In this document: one piece after another, positions 26,233-34,812 of the stretch | How the letters are laid out: each line of letters opens with the position of its first letter | Position numbering within the stretch: position 1 is the stretch's first letter | NCBI RefSeq assembly: GCF_013408175.1 | Contig: NZ_JACBYW010000003.1 | Span: forward strand, 532,906-596,905 | Direction of reading: 5' to 3' | Source of the DNA: Actinopolyspora biskrensis | GTDB taxonomy: Bacteria > Actinomycetota > Actinomycetes > Mycobacteriales > Pseudonocardiaceae | Length of the DNA stretch: 64,000 bases | Position numbers and translations under genes: made by a program | Notes under the pieces: generated by a model | Databases searched by the model: none | Seen by the model: the letters and a program-made list of their open reading frames with translations, nothing else | Told to the model about the DNA's origin: nothing

Positions 26233-27732
26233 GTGTCGAGCACCCACCAACCCTCGTCCCACGTGTCACGACGCCGAGTCCTGCGACTCGGGACCGGCCT
26301 GGCCGTCGGAGGCCTGGCCGCCGCGTGCGGCGGTCCCGAGCGGACGTCAACGGCGCTCGGTCCCGACTCGACCGCCGTGCGGGACTTCGCCCGGGAGCAA
26401 CAGCGGCGCTTCCCCCGGGGGCGCACCGTCTCCCGGACCGTGACAGCGGCTCCCACGACCGTTGACCTCGCGGGAAGCACCGCGACCGCGTGGGCCTACA
26501 ACGATGTGATGCCCGGACCGCTCCTGCGCGCGACCGCGGGGGACCGCGTCCAGGTGCGCGTGCGGAACCAGCTGCCGGAACCGACGACCGTGCACTGGCA
26601 CGGACTGGCGATCCGCAACGACATGGACGGCGTGCCGGAGGTGACCCAACCACCGATCCCGGCCGGTGGGGAGTTCACCTACGAGTTCATCCCGCCCGAC
26701 CCGGGGACGTACTGGTACCACTCGCACGGCGAGCTGCAGCGCGGCCGGGGCCTGTTCGGTGCGCTGATCGTCGACGACCCGCGCGACCCGGGCGATTACG
26801 ACGTCGAGTTCCTCGTCGTGCTCTCCGACTGGCTCGGTCGGCGCACACCGCGGCAGGTCCTCGACGAGCTCCGCGGCGGAAGAACGAAGCCGGGGCACGA
26901 CGGACACGCGGAACGGTCCAGCTCGGCGGTGCTCGGCGCCGATGCCGGTGATGTGAGCTACCCGTTCTACCTGACCAACGGTCGCCCTCGGGTTGATCCG
27001 GAGACCTTCCGGGCCCGTGCCGGCCAGCGTGCTCGCATCCGCGTCATCAACGCCGCCGAGGACACCACGTTCCGCGTGGCCCTGGGCGGGCACACGCTGA
27101 CCGTGACCCACACCGACGGTCAACCGGTCACGCCGCGGAACACCCGGGCGCTCCTCGTGGGCATGGCCGAACGCTACGACTGCGTCGTCACCCTGGACGA
27201 CGGGGTGTTCCCGCTGGTCGCCTCGGCCGAGGGCAAGGACGGCCGGGCCTTCGCCCTGGTCCGCACCGGCTCCGGAAGCGCTCCGCCCCCGGATGCCCGC
27301 GTGCGCGAGCTGGACCCGCGCCCGCTGCTGGCCACGGACCTGCGCGCCGCCGAATCAGCTCGGCTCTCGCCCCGGACTCCGGATCGCACGCTGGCCGTCG
27401 AACTCGGCGGAAACATGCAGCAGTACGTGTGGAGGATCAACGGTCGCAGCTACCCGGAGCACGAACCGCTGGTGGTCTCCCCGAACCAACGGGTGCGGTT
27501 GAACTTCGCCAACACCACGATGATGCCCCACCCGATGCACCTGCACGGACACTTCTTCACAGCAGGGACTCCTGACGGGGCCGGCCCGCGCAAGGACACC
27601 GTGGTCATCCTGCCGCACCAGCGGCTGGCGGTGGACTTCGACACCGACAACCCCGGCCAGTGGTTCACGCACTGCCACAACGAGTACCACCAGGCAGCCG
27701 GGATGGCCTCGGTCCTGTCGTACCGAGGGTAA
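26233..27732 (+). CDS. Multicopper oxidase, Tat-exported lipoprotein
   Basis: 499 residues. N-terminus SRRRVLRLGTGLAVGGLAAAC combines a twin-arginine motif with a lipobox, so the folded, copper-loaded enzyme is exported and anchored outside. Three cupredoxin domains carry the copper ligands: HWHG near residue 121, YWYHSHGELQ near 165, HPMHLHGHFF near 435 and HCHNEYHQAAGM near 480 (type 1 Cys-His pair plus trinuclear ligands). Such laccase-like enzymes oxidise Cu(I), phenols or metals with O2. GTG 26233 has GAAAGGA upstream. Role in copper tolerance is likely but not shown. Confidence 0.94.
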   Translation: MSSTHQPSSHVSRRRVLRLGTGLAVGGLAAACGGPERTSTALGPDSTAVRDFAREQQRRFPRGRTVSRTVTAAPTTVDLAGSTATAWAYNDVMPGPLLRATAGDRVQVRVRNQLPEPTTVHWHGLAIRNDMDGVPEVTQPPIPAGGEFTYEFIPPDPGTYWYHSHGELQRGRGLFGALIVDDPRDPGDYDVEFLVVLSDWLGRRTPRQVLDELRGGRTKPGHDGHAERSSSAVLGADAGDVSYPFYLTNGRPRVDPETFRARAGQRARIRVINAAEDTTFRVALGGHTLTVTHTDGQPVTPRNTRALLVGMAERYDCVVTLDDGVFPLVASAEGKDGRAFALVRTGSGSAPPPDARVRELDPRPLLATDLRAAESARLSPRTPDRTLAVELGGNMQQYVWRINGRSYPEHEPLVVSPNQRVRLNFANTTMMPHPMHLHGHFFTAGTPDGAGPRKDTVVILPHQRLAVDFDTDNPGQWFTHCHNEYHQAAGMASVLSYRG

Positions 27733-27867
27733 CCAGTCGGCGGTTCGCGACGCTCGCTCCGCTGTCCCGCCGAACCGAGGAGCGGTTCGGCGGGGCAACC
27801 GCTCCCGGCTCTGGGGCACCACCGCGTTCGGCCACGGCAGCGACGGCCCCGAGCCGCCGGTATCCGA

Positions 27868-28335
27868 TCAGGACCGGTGGAACCGGGTCACACCGGCGCC
27901 GGGGCGCCACAGCCGCACCACCAGCTGCTGCCCCTCCACCGAGGTGAGCACCACCTCCCGCAGGTCCAGCCGGAACAGGTGCAACGACCCCGGCGGGGGC
28001 TGCTCCTCCGCGCGGTAGTGGTCCAGCTCTTCCTCCGCCGTCACCTCCACGGCGTGCGCGGTGATCTTGGCGTCGCCGCCCTCCATGTTCTCGTCCGAGG
28101 GGTGGGCGTGCAGCGCGCAACGTGGATCGCGCTGCAGGTCGCGCGCCTTGACCCCCCCCAGCATGGAACCGAACGTCAGATCGGCGCCGTGGAACTGGAC
28201 CTCGGTCCCGCTCACCCGCGGCGAACCGTCACCGCGCAGGGTGGCCAGCACGTGGTGCGTCCCGGCTTCGAAACGTGCCCGGACGGCCGAGGCGAGCTCC
28301 GGGGCCTCGGTGGTGAAACGCTGCCATGTGGTCAT
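27868..28335 (-). CDS. Pyridoxamine 5'-phosphate oxidase-fold protein
   Basis: 155 residues of the split-barrel flavin/F420-binding family: HHVLATLRGDGSPRVSGTEV followed by GADLTFGSM and a DPRCALHAHP strand. Members bind FMN, F420 or heme and serve as small oxidoreductases; the substrate here is unknown. ATG 28335 is preferred to the longer frame because homology begins right after it (TTWQRFT). It sits downstream of the broken GH97 gene, on the same strand. Confidence 0.82.
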   Translation of the reverse strand: MTTWQRFTTEAPELASAVRARFEAGTHHVLATLRGDGSPRVSGTEVQFHGADLTFGSMLGGVKARDLQRDPRCALHAHPSDENMEGGDAKITAHAVEVTAEEELDHYRAEEQPPPGSLHLFRLDLREVVLTSVEGQQLVVRLWRPGAGVTRFHRS

Positions 28336-28434
28336 GGCGCGAACATCCCACGAGGCCCCGACAACCGGTCCCGCTCGGAAGTGCCCGGAGCCGGTGGTCT
28401 CCTCCCCGGACGGGTTCCGCCCGGCGAGCACGAA

Positions 28435-30161
28435 CTACGGGTTCCGCCGCTCCGAGCCCCCGGCGGGAACGATCCACATCGCGTGCCCGCTGCCGCTGGT
28501 CATCCTGGCCCGCACCGTCGTGGTGGCGTCCACGCGCTCGCTGGTCACCGCCACCGCGTCGGGGTTGTCCTCCAGGTCGGTCTCCGGCGAGTCCGTGTAG
28601 AAGCGCGCCACGTAGCTGCCCGCGCCCAGGAAGTCCAGCGGCACCTCCACGGTGCGGGCCCGCTCGTCGGTGAGGGTGCCGACGAACCACTGCTCGCCAC
28701 TGCGCCGGGCCACGCTGATGTAGTCGCCGACCGCGCCGTCGACCACCCGCGTGTCGTCCCACGTGGCGGGGACGGCGCGCAGGAACTCGAACTCCGGGGC
28801 GCCCCGGTAGTTCTCCGGGACGTCGGCCAGCATCTGCACCCCGCTGAGCAGCACCGGGTACAGCGCGATCTGATGCGCCCTGGTGGTGTGCACGCGCGTA
28901 CCGTCGTTGTCCGCGCCGTGGGGGTCCTCCGGCGACTGCTCCGGGAACCAGGTGATGTCGAAGATCCCCGGCGTGTAGTCCAGCGGCCCCGAAAGCATCC
29001 GGGTGAAGGGCAGCGTCACGGTGTGCTCCGGCGGGTTCCCCCCTGGACCAGGCCTCGTACTCCTGCCCCTTGACCCCCTCGCGTGAGACGAAGTTCGGCC
29101 AGGTCCGCTCGATACCGGTCCCCTTGATCGGCTCGTGCGCGTTGATCATCAGCCGGTGCTCGGCAGCCTTCTCGACGACCCGCTGGTAGTGCCGCACCAT
29201 CGTCCGGTCGTGGTGGTAGTGCTTCTCGATCACACCGGCGTAGCCGGTCTTGACACCGGGGATCCCGAGTCGCTCGTACTTGGCGAACGCCTCGTCGAGC
29301 TGCTCCTCGTAGTTGTCGATCCCGCCGCCGGTCTCGTTGTGCGCGAGGAACCGGACATCCCGCTCGCGCCCGTACTCCACCACGCGTTCCAGGTCGAACT
29401 GCGGATTCGGAGTGCTGAAGTCCTGCTCGTTGGCGAAGTCGTCGCCCTCACCGGTCTGCCACCCCTTGTTCCAGCCTTCGGCCAGCACGTAGGGGATGCC
29501 GTTCTCGGAGGCGAAGTCCATGTAGCGCATGACGTTGTCGGTGGTGGCACCGAGGTCCGGCCCGGGGGCCCAGCTGTTCCGTCCCTTGGGGATGCTCCAC
29601 CACACGCCGACGTGGGTGGCCGGCTCGATCCAGGAGGTGTCCCGGATGGCGCACGGCTCGTTGAGGTTGAGCACCAGGTGCGACTCGACGAGATCACCGG
29701 GGCGCCGCCCCGGGGTGAACGTGCGCCAGGGCGTGGAGAAGGGCCCGGTTGAGCCGGGCCTTGAGCCGTCCCTCGCCCTTCAGCGGTGCCAGGGCCGTTC
29801 GCAGCGACGGCCCGCCCTCGATCTTGCCGAGGGTGGCCTCCGGATAGTCGTAGAGCGCGGCCTCGTGCAGCGCCAGGTACAGGTCCTCGGCGATCCGGAC
29901 GGTCAGCGGCGTGGCGGCCGATCCGATCCGCTGCCCGGGATCGTCGCGTGGTTCCTGCCAGTCGGCCAAACCGCCGATGCCGGACAGCGGCGTCTCGGTG
30001 TACAGGTACTCGTAGGAGTCGTAGTTGGCCGGGATGGACCAGGCCGCGTGGTTGCCGGTGAACCGGAACTCCGTGTGCTCGTCGAGCACCTCGAAGTCCC
30101 GCCACCTCTCTCCGAACAGGTAGCGAAAGCCCACACCGTCGTCGAACACGCGGAAGTGGAT
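28435..30161 (-). pseudogene. Glycoside hydrolase family 97 (alpha-glucosidase-like), broken
   Basis: Three pieces in different frames make one GH97 protein. Piece 1 (to about 29740) starts abruptly at HFRVFDDGVGFRYLF after an in-frame stop; the first part of the N-terminal sandwich domain is absent. Piece 2 (STPWRTFTPGRRPGD onward) holds the TIM barrel. Its glutamates match the inverting, SusB-like subgroup: AHNETGG, NAHEPIKGTG and KGQEYEAWS. Piece 3 (NPPEHTVTLPFTRML onward) is the C-terminal domain. The frame changes near 29737-29750 and at the C6 run 29038-29043. With a missing 5' end and two frameshifts it cannot make active enzyme. Confidence 0.82.
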
Positions 30162-30436
30162 CGGTCAAGACGCCGGAAACACGTCTGCCGACGCAGTCGG
30201 CCACCTGGCGTGGCGAGGAATTCGGCCACTGTGGCGCCGCGGGCGACCGCACCGCGGATTCGAGGGTGTGCCGCCGCGGAGAATTCGACGCCGCGCGCCA
30301 CCGGCTCGACCGTCCGGGGGACGTGAGAACCCTTCGTCGGACACGTGTCGTTCGGGAGGACACGTGGCTCGGGGATCACCGGAGGCGTGAGCGACCTTCC
30401 GCGGGCCGGACGGCCCGCCGCGAGCCGCTCGTGGGC

Positions 30437-30937
30437 TCAGTCCTCCTTGCGCCTGCGGCCCCCGCGCTGCGCTGCCGCCGCGCCGGCCACCGCCTCGGCC
30501 GCGGCGTTGCTGCTTTGCTCGCCGTGCTGGGAGTCCCCGCTGTCGGAGTCCTGGGCCGCCTCGGTGCTCTCGGCCCTGGAACGCCGGCTCGCCCGCTCCT
30601 CCGAACGCGTGGTTCCGTGCGCCGCTTCCTCCTCGACGGAGGCTTCCCCGGTGGGTTCGTTCCGGGCTTCCTGCCCGTCCGCGGACGGTTCGGGCTCACC
30701 CGCGCCGTCCTCGCCCCGAGGTGCGTTCTGCCCGGACTCCTCGCCCGCCGTCTCGCTCGGCGTCGCGGTTCGGTTCGGCTCGCCGCCGTCGACCTCCGGT
30801 GGCCGAGTGGCCGAGGGCCCCTCGGGGAAGTCGAATTCGTGCCACTCGAAGTCGTGCACGTCGATCTCCGGCAGTTCGAGCTCGCTGTGGAGCTCCCCGA
30901 AGATCGGAGTTCCGGGGTCGGATGTCGCCTTGCTCAC
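30437..30937 (-). CDS. Acidic low-complexity protein
   Basis: 166 residues from a GTG that has GGGAGG eight bases upstream. The N-terminus (SKATSDPGTPIFGELHSEL, then LPEIDVHDFEWHEFDFPEG) is ordered-looking and acidic; the rest is disordered Glu/Ser/Ala/Gly-rich, ending in the basic QRGGRRRKED. No domain recognised. No signal peptide or membrane segment. Confidence 0.6.
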   Translation of the reverse strand: MSKATSDPGTPIFGELHSELELPEIDVHDFEWHEFDFPEGPSATRPPEVDGGEPNRTATPSETAGEESGQNAPRGEDGAGEPEPSADGQEARNEPTGEASVEEEAAHGTTRSEERASRRSRAESTEAAQDSDSGDSQHGEQSSNAAAEAVAGAAAAQRGGRRRKED

Positions 30938-31224
30938 CGCTTCGCCCTCCCAATCACTCTCGAAGCGAAGCCGGAGCCCCGGCGTCGTCGCCCGTCCGAG
31001 GTTCCGGCATGGTGCCCCACGTGTTCGGGGCTCCCCCGGCCGGGGGCCGCGCGCCCCACGGCAGGACCGCGGATCGCCCACGTCGATGAAACGCGGAGTA
31101 CACGGCTGCCACGGGATAAGTTGTTCGATCTCCTCCGTTCGGGTGAAGATTCAAACCACGTAACCGCGTCGCAACCAAACACCATCCCAGAGCAACGAAG
31201 TCAAAACAGGCGGGAATTCCGAAC

Positions 31225-31240
31225 CGTGGTGAACACCACG
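31225..31240. promoter_or_regulatory. Palindrome in AT-rich spacer
   Basis: CGTGGTGAACACCACG, a perfect 16-bp inverted repeat of operator type, within an AT-rich spacer. It is about 290 nt before the start of the acidic protein gene (minus strand). No matching regulator identified. Confidence 0.35.
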
Positions 31241-31431
31241 AACCACCGGGGAGCGCCCACTCCGGACAAATCAGAAAGCGCAGCGCAGCAAGCTGAACAG
31301 TACGGCCCCGCACTGTCAACGAACAGTGACGTGCGCCATCCAGCGCCGTGGCGAGCGCTCCGCCGAGTGAGCGCCGCTCGGCGGACCGACCCGCCGCCCC
31401 CGCCGGGAGCGCTTCAGCCCGCCCCAGGTAC

Positions 31432-31478
31432 TTCAGCCCCTACGCAGTCGGCACCGCCGCCAAGCAACCACCTACGCC
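31432..31478 (+). repeat. Repeat flanks joined without a core (possible deletion scar)
   Basis: tacgcagtcggcaccgccg looks like the left flank of copy D (ttacgcggtcggcaccgccg), and ccaagcaaccacctacgc looks like the right flank of copies D and H (ccaag.agg/gcacccacgc). The 101-nt core between them is missing. Confidence 0.4.
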
Positions 31479-31546
31479 CAACCGAGTCCCCGAAAAATCC
31501 GTCACGCCAACGCGAGCGCTTACGAGCCTGAGCACCCCGACCGACC

Positions 31547-31647
31547 GCGGGTTCTCGGTCCCGGGTCTCGCGAGGACGGCCTCGACGTTGTGCAGGTGCC
31601 TACCCGATGTCGAGGATCCCGCAGCGAGACCCCGACCGAGGTTCCGC
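31547..31647 (+). repeat. 101-nt structured repeat, full copy B
   Basis: Begins GCGGGTTCTC and ends GAGGTTCCGC. Nested stems: CTCGGTC/GACCGAG (31554-60, 31634-40), GGGTCTCGC/GCGAGACCC (31563-71, 31624-32), CCTCGAC/GTCGAGG (31580-86, 31609-15). Lies after the stop of the acyl-CoA dehydrogenase gene (which reads toward it). AGCGCTTACGAGCCTGAG at 31515-31532 is identical to 48865-48882 upstream of copy F. Confidence 0.85.
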
Positions 31648-31687
31648 CGGGCGACCGGCCAGGCAACCCGACCCCGCCGACCTCCAC

Positions 31688-32896
31688 TCAGGGAATGTGG
31701 CGGCCGGAAATGGCCCTGGCCACCACGAGCTGCTGGATCTGCTCGGTGCCCTCGAAGATGTCGTAGATCTTGGCGTCGCGGTGCATCCGCTCCACCGGGT
31801 ACTCCCTGGTGTAGCCGCTGCCTCCCAGGACCTGGATGGCGCGCTCGGTGGCCCAGGTGGCCACCCGGCCCGCCTTCAGCTTCGACATCGAGCCTTCCCC
31901 GGAGGTGAACGGGACCTCGTTGCGTCCCATCCAGGCAGCCCGCCAGACCAGCAGTCGCGCCGCGTCGATCTCGGTGCGCATGTCGGCGAGCGTGAACGCG
32001 ATCCCCTGGTTGTCGACGATGGGGCGGCCGAAGGTCTCCCGCTGTCCGGCGTACTCCAACGCCTGCTCGTAGGCGGCTCTGGCGATGCCGATCGCCTGCG
32101 CTCCTACGGTGGGCCGGGAGAGCTCGAAGGTGCGCATCGCCTGTGAGCTCGACTTGCCGCCCTCCCTGGCGCGTGCGAGCCGCTCGTCCAGTTTCTCCTT
32201 GCCCCCGAGCAGGCACCTGCCCGGAACACGCACGTCGTCGAGGAAGACGTCGGCGGTGTGCGAGGCCCGCAGACCGTGCTTGCGGATCTTGCTCGGCGAG
32301 GAGAGCCCGGGAGTTCCGGGCGGGACCACGAACGCGGCCTGCCCGCGCGATCCCAGCTCGGGGTCGACCACGGCCTGAACCACGTGGACGTTGGCGATCC
32401 CCCCGTTCGTCGCCCAGGCCTTGTGCCCGTTGAGCACCCACTCGTCCGTGGCCTCGTCGTAGACCGCGCGGGTGCGCATGGCCGCCACGTCCGAGCCCGC
32501 GTCGGGTTCCGAGGAGCAGAACGCCGCGACCCGGGGGTCGTCCGCGTCCCCGTAGCACTGGGGCACCCACTCGGCCAGCTGGTCGGGGGTCCCCGCGGAG
32601 AAGATCCCCGCCACGGCCAGCGTGGTTCCGAAGATCGCCATCCCGATCCCGCCGTCGCCCCAGAACAGCTCCTCGTTGGCGATCGGCAGCGAGAGTCCCG
32701 TCTCGTCCGCCCAGAAGGTCGCCAGTGTCTCGAACCCGTACAGACCGACCTTGGCCGCTTCGGAGATGACGGGCCACGGTGTTTCCTCGCGCTCGTCCCA
32801 CTCGGCCGCGGCGGGGCGTATCTCCCGCTCGGCGAATCCGTGCAGCCAGTCGCGCAGTTCCCGGTGCTCTTCGGTCAGTTCTAGCGAGAAGCTCAT
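31688..32896 (-). CDS. Acyl-CoA dehydrogenase
   Basis: 402 residues, usual length. It introduces the alpha-beta double bond in an acyl-CoA using FAD. Signatures: CSSEPDAGSDVAAM and KAWATNG (flavin and substrate site), ERAIQVLGGSGYTREYPVER, and IYDIFEGTEQIQQ, whose Glu is the catalytic base position in short/medium-chain and glutaryl-type enzymes. Follows the SCP2 gene by 73 nt on the same strand; a paired palindromic operator lies before the SCP2 gene. Acyl chain preference is unknown. Confidence 0.93.
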   Translation of the reverse strand: MSFSLELTEEHRELRDWLHGFAEREIRPAAAEWDEREETPWPVISEAAKVGLYGFETLATFWADETGLSLPIANEELFWGDGGIGMAIFGTTLAVAGIFSAGTPDQLAEWVPQCYGDADDPRVAAFCSSEPDAGSDVAAMRTRAVYDEATDEWVLNGHKAWATNGGIANVHVVQAVVDPELGSRGQAAFVVPPGTPGLSSPSKIRKHGLRASHTADVFLDDVRVPGRCLLGGKEKLDERLARAREGGKSSSQAMRTFELSRPTVGAQAIGIARAAYEQALEYAGQRETFGRPIVDNQGIAFTLADMRTEIDAARLLVWRAAWMGRNEVPFTSGEGSMSKLKAGRVATWATERAIQVLGGSGYTREYPVERMHRDAKIYDIFEGTEQIQQLVVARAISGRHIP

Positions 32897-32969
32897 AACG
32901 TCCTCGGCGGATCGGGGGTACGACTCGGAGGGGAGGTGCTCGTGTTCCGCCCGCGGGCGGGGAGGTCTG

Positions 32970-33563
32970 TCACGCCTTCGGGATCTGGAAGAGCTTGGTG
33001 AGTCCCGCGGCGAATCCCACGTCGCCCGCGACCTTCAGCTTGCCCGTCATGAACAGCATCGGCGCCGAAGCGTTGCTGGAGGCGAGCTTGAGCAGCTCGA
33101 CCGGTCCGAGCATGACCGTGACCCGAGGTTCCCGTTCCGGGGTCTTGCTCACCGTGCAGGCGCCTTCCGAGAGCACGCACTCGTAGCGCAGCACGCCGGG
33201 GTCGTCCTGCCCGTCCGTGGAGGAGTCCCCCGGGGCGGCGGAACCGTCCAGGTTGATGCGCCAGCGCACCACCGCTTCGGTGCCGCCCGCCTTGTCGGAG
33301 CGGTAGTGCTCGCCCATGCGCCGGAACACCTCGTCCAGGATCCGCTCGGCCAGCTCCGGGCGCGCCATGACGGCTCTGAGCTGTTCGTCCGAGGCCCGCG
33401 AGATGAGCCTGGCGAACTGTTGCGGCTCCAGGGAGCTGAGGTCGACCTCGGCGTCGTCGGCCGCCAGCTCGGAGGCCGCTTCCAGCAGCGCGACGAATTC
33501 CTCGCTGCCGAGTTGCTTCGGGTCCGTGGAGCCGAGGGCGGCGATCGGGTCGGATTCTGTCAT
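32970..33563 (-). CDS. SCP2 sterol/lipid-binding domain protein
   Basis: 197 residues. The second half carries an SCP2-type fold (VVRWRINLDG, VLRYECVLSEGACTVSK, KLASSNASAPMLFMTGKLKV, GDVGFAAGLTKLF), which binds acyl-CoA or sterols in a hydrophobic tunnel. The first 75 residues are acidic and helical. ATG 33563 has GGAGGG seven bases upstream. It precedes the acyl-CoA dehydrogenase in one probable operon, so a lipid-carrier or degradation role is a reasonable inference. Confidence 0.85.
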   Translation of the reverse strand: MTESDPIAALGSTDPKQLGSEEFVALLEAASELAADDAEVDLSSLEPQQFARLISRASDEQLRAVMARPELAERILDEVFRRMGEHYRSDKAGGTEAVVRWRINLDGSAAPGDSSTDGQDDPGVLRYECVLSEGACTVSKTPEREPRVTVMLGPVELLKLASSNASAPMLFMTGKLKVAGDVGFAAGLTKLFQIPKA

Positions 33564-33577
33564 GTGAAAGCCCTCCA

Positions 33578-33615
33578 TTACCTACTCACGAGTAAGACTA
33601 CTCCGGAGTAGGTAA
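33578..33615. promoter_or_regulatory. Nested inverted repeats before the SCP2/acyl-CoA dehydrogenase genes
   Basis: TTACCTACTC (33578-87) and GAGTAGGTAA (33606-15) form a perfect outer inverted repeat. Inside lie TACTC-AC-GAGTA (33583-94) and the perfect palindrome CTACTCCGGAGTAG (33598-611). TACTnACnnGTA-type sites are typical TetR/FadR operators in actinobacterial lipid genes. The TetR gene at 33915 is the obvious candidate regulator. Confidence 0.7.
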
Positions 33616-33914
33616 AGCGGCAAGGCAGTTTCGATCAACCCCGCTCCACTGTACGCCGCCCGGCCCTGTTCCGGACCTCCGAAGCACCCCGAGATCACCG
33701 ATCACCGAACCAAGTCGGCGGACGGCACCCGGGACCTTGCAGAATGGTGTGCCGGCTTGGGTGCTCAGCCTGAGTAGCGTGCGAAGCTCCGGCGCGCGAG
33801 CCGGGCGGATCGCGCGACCGGGTCGCCCGCGCGAACGCCCCGGCTCGGCGGGGCGCCGGCTCACGCACCGGCACCCGAGCACGCACTCAAGCCGCCGCGA
33901 AAGGACTCCTCAGG

Positions 33915-34592
33915 GTGCAGGACGCGAGACATCCCCGGGCCGAGCGGTCCGGACCCCCCGCCAGGCCACGTTCCCGACGGCTGCCCCGCGAAGTGCGCGA
34001 ACGCCAGATCCTGGACGCCGCCGTGCAGGTGTTCGCCCAGCACGGCTACCACGAGGCCGCGATGGACGAGATCTCCGAGGTCGCCGAGATCTCCAAACCC
34101 ATGATCTACACTTACCTCGGTTCCAAGGAGGAACTCTTCGTCGCTTGCATTCGACGGGAGGCGAACCGGTTGATCGACTCGATCGGCCAGGCCGTCGAGG
34201 CGAACCTGAGTCCGGACGAGCAACTCTGGCGTGGCCTGCGAGCCTTCTTCGAGTACGCCAACGAGAACCGCGCCAGTTGGACGGTCCTGCATCGCCAGGC
34301 CAGTACCCAGGGGCAGCCCTTCACCGCCGAGCTCTCCGAGTGGAGGCAACGCGCGCTGAACCTGGTAACGGCACTGCTGGCGCGCGCGAGCGGCACCGAC
34401 GAACAGCCTGTGCCGCACGAGCAGATGCAACCGTTCGCCGCCGCGCTGGTCGGCGCGGGGGAGTCCATGCTCGACTGGTGGATCGACCACCCCGAGTACA
34501 CGGCCGACGCGTTGTCGATGCGACTGATGAACCTGGTCTGGATGGGTTTCGGCGACATGGTTCAGGGGCGGAGGTGGAAACCCTACGAGTAG
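33915..34592 (+). CDS. TetR family transcriptional regulator
   Basis: 225 residues from a GTG with AGG-rich spacing upstream. N-terminal HTH: REVRERQILDAAVQVFAQHG, then EISKPMIYTYLGSKEELF. The C-terminal ligand domain is helical with WTVLHRQASTQGQPF and ends GDMVQGRRWKPYE. It is divergent from the SCP2/acyl-CoA dehydrogenase operon, with nested palindromes in the shared spacer, so it probably represses that operon and responds to an acyl-CoA or fatty acid. The ligand is inferred. Confidence 0.88.
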   Translation: MQDARHPRAERSGPPARPRSRRLPREVRERQILDAAVQVFAQHGYHEAAMDEISEVAEISKPMIYTYLGSKEELFVACIRREANRLIDSIGQAVEANLSPDEQLWRGLRAFFEYANENRASWTVLHRQASTQGQPFTAELSEWRQRALNLVTALLARASGTDEQPVPHEQMQPFAAALVGAGESMLDWWIDHPEYTADALSMRLMNLVWMGFGDMVQGRRWKPYE

Positions 34593-34675
34593 CAGCTCAC
34601 AGCGGAGCTCTGCGTTGCCGGCCGGTCAGCCGTCACGTGAGCCGCGCCCCGCTGCGTCGGAGGGCGCCTCGCGCA

Positions 34676-34722
34676 GCGGCCTGCACAGCGTCGGGACCGT
34701 CCTCGCGAGCGAACCCGCAGCG
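34676..34722 (-). repeat. 101-nt structured repeat, 5' half, degenerate (copy C)
   Basis: On the minus strand: gcaccgctgcgggttcgctc gcgaggacggtcccgacgct gtgcaggcc, matching the 5' half of copy F with a deletion of about 13 nt after gcgggttc. The 3' half is absent. It sits between the TetR gene and the MBL-fold gene. Confidence 0.55.
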
Positions 34723-34812
34723 GTGCGAGTCGCCCGGATGGATTCCTCGCCCCTCCCGCGCCGAAGAGCACCAGCGAGTCACCACAGTCGAACGAGAACA
34801 CGGAGGTAACCC

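Larger units (their letters stand above)
30938..31546. other. Gene-free stretch upstream of repeat copy B
   Basis: About 600 nt without a supported gene. The middle (31100-31330) is unusually AT-rich for this genome and holds the palindrome at 31225. The right end contains remnants of the dispersed repeat (31432-31478 and AGCGCTTACGAGCCTGAG at 31515). Confidence 0.5.
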
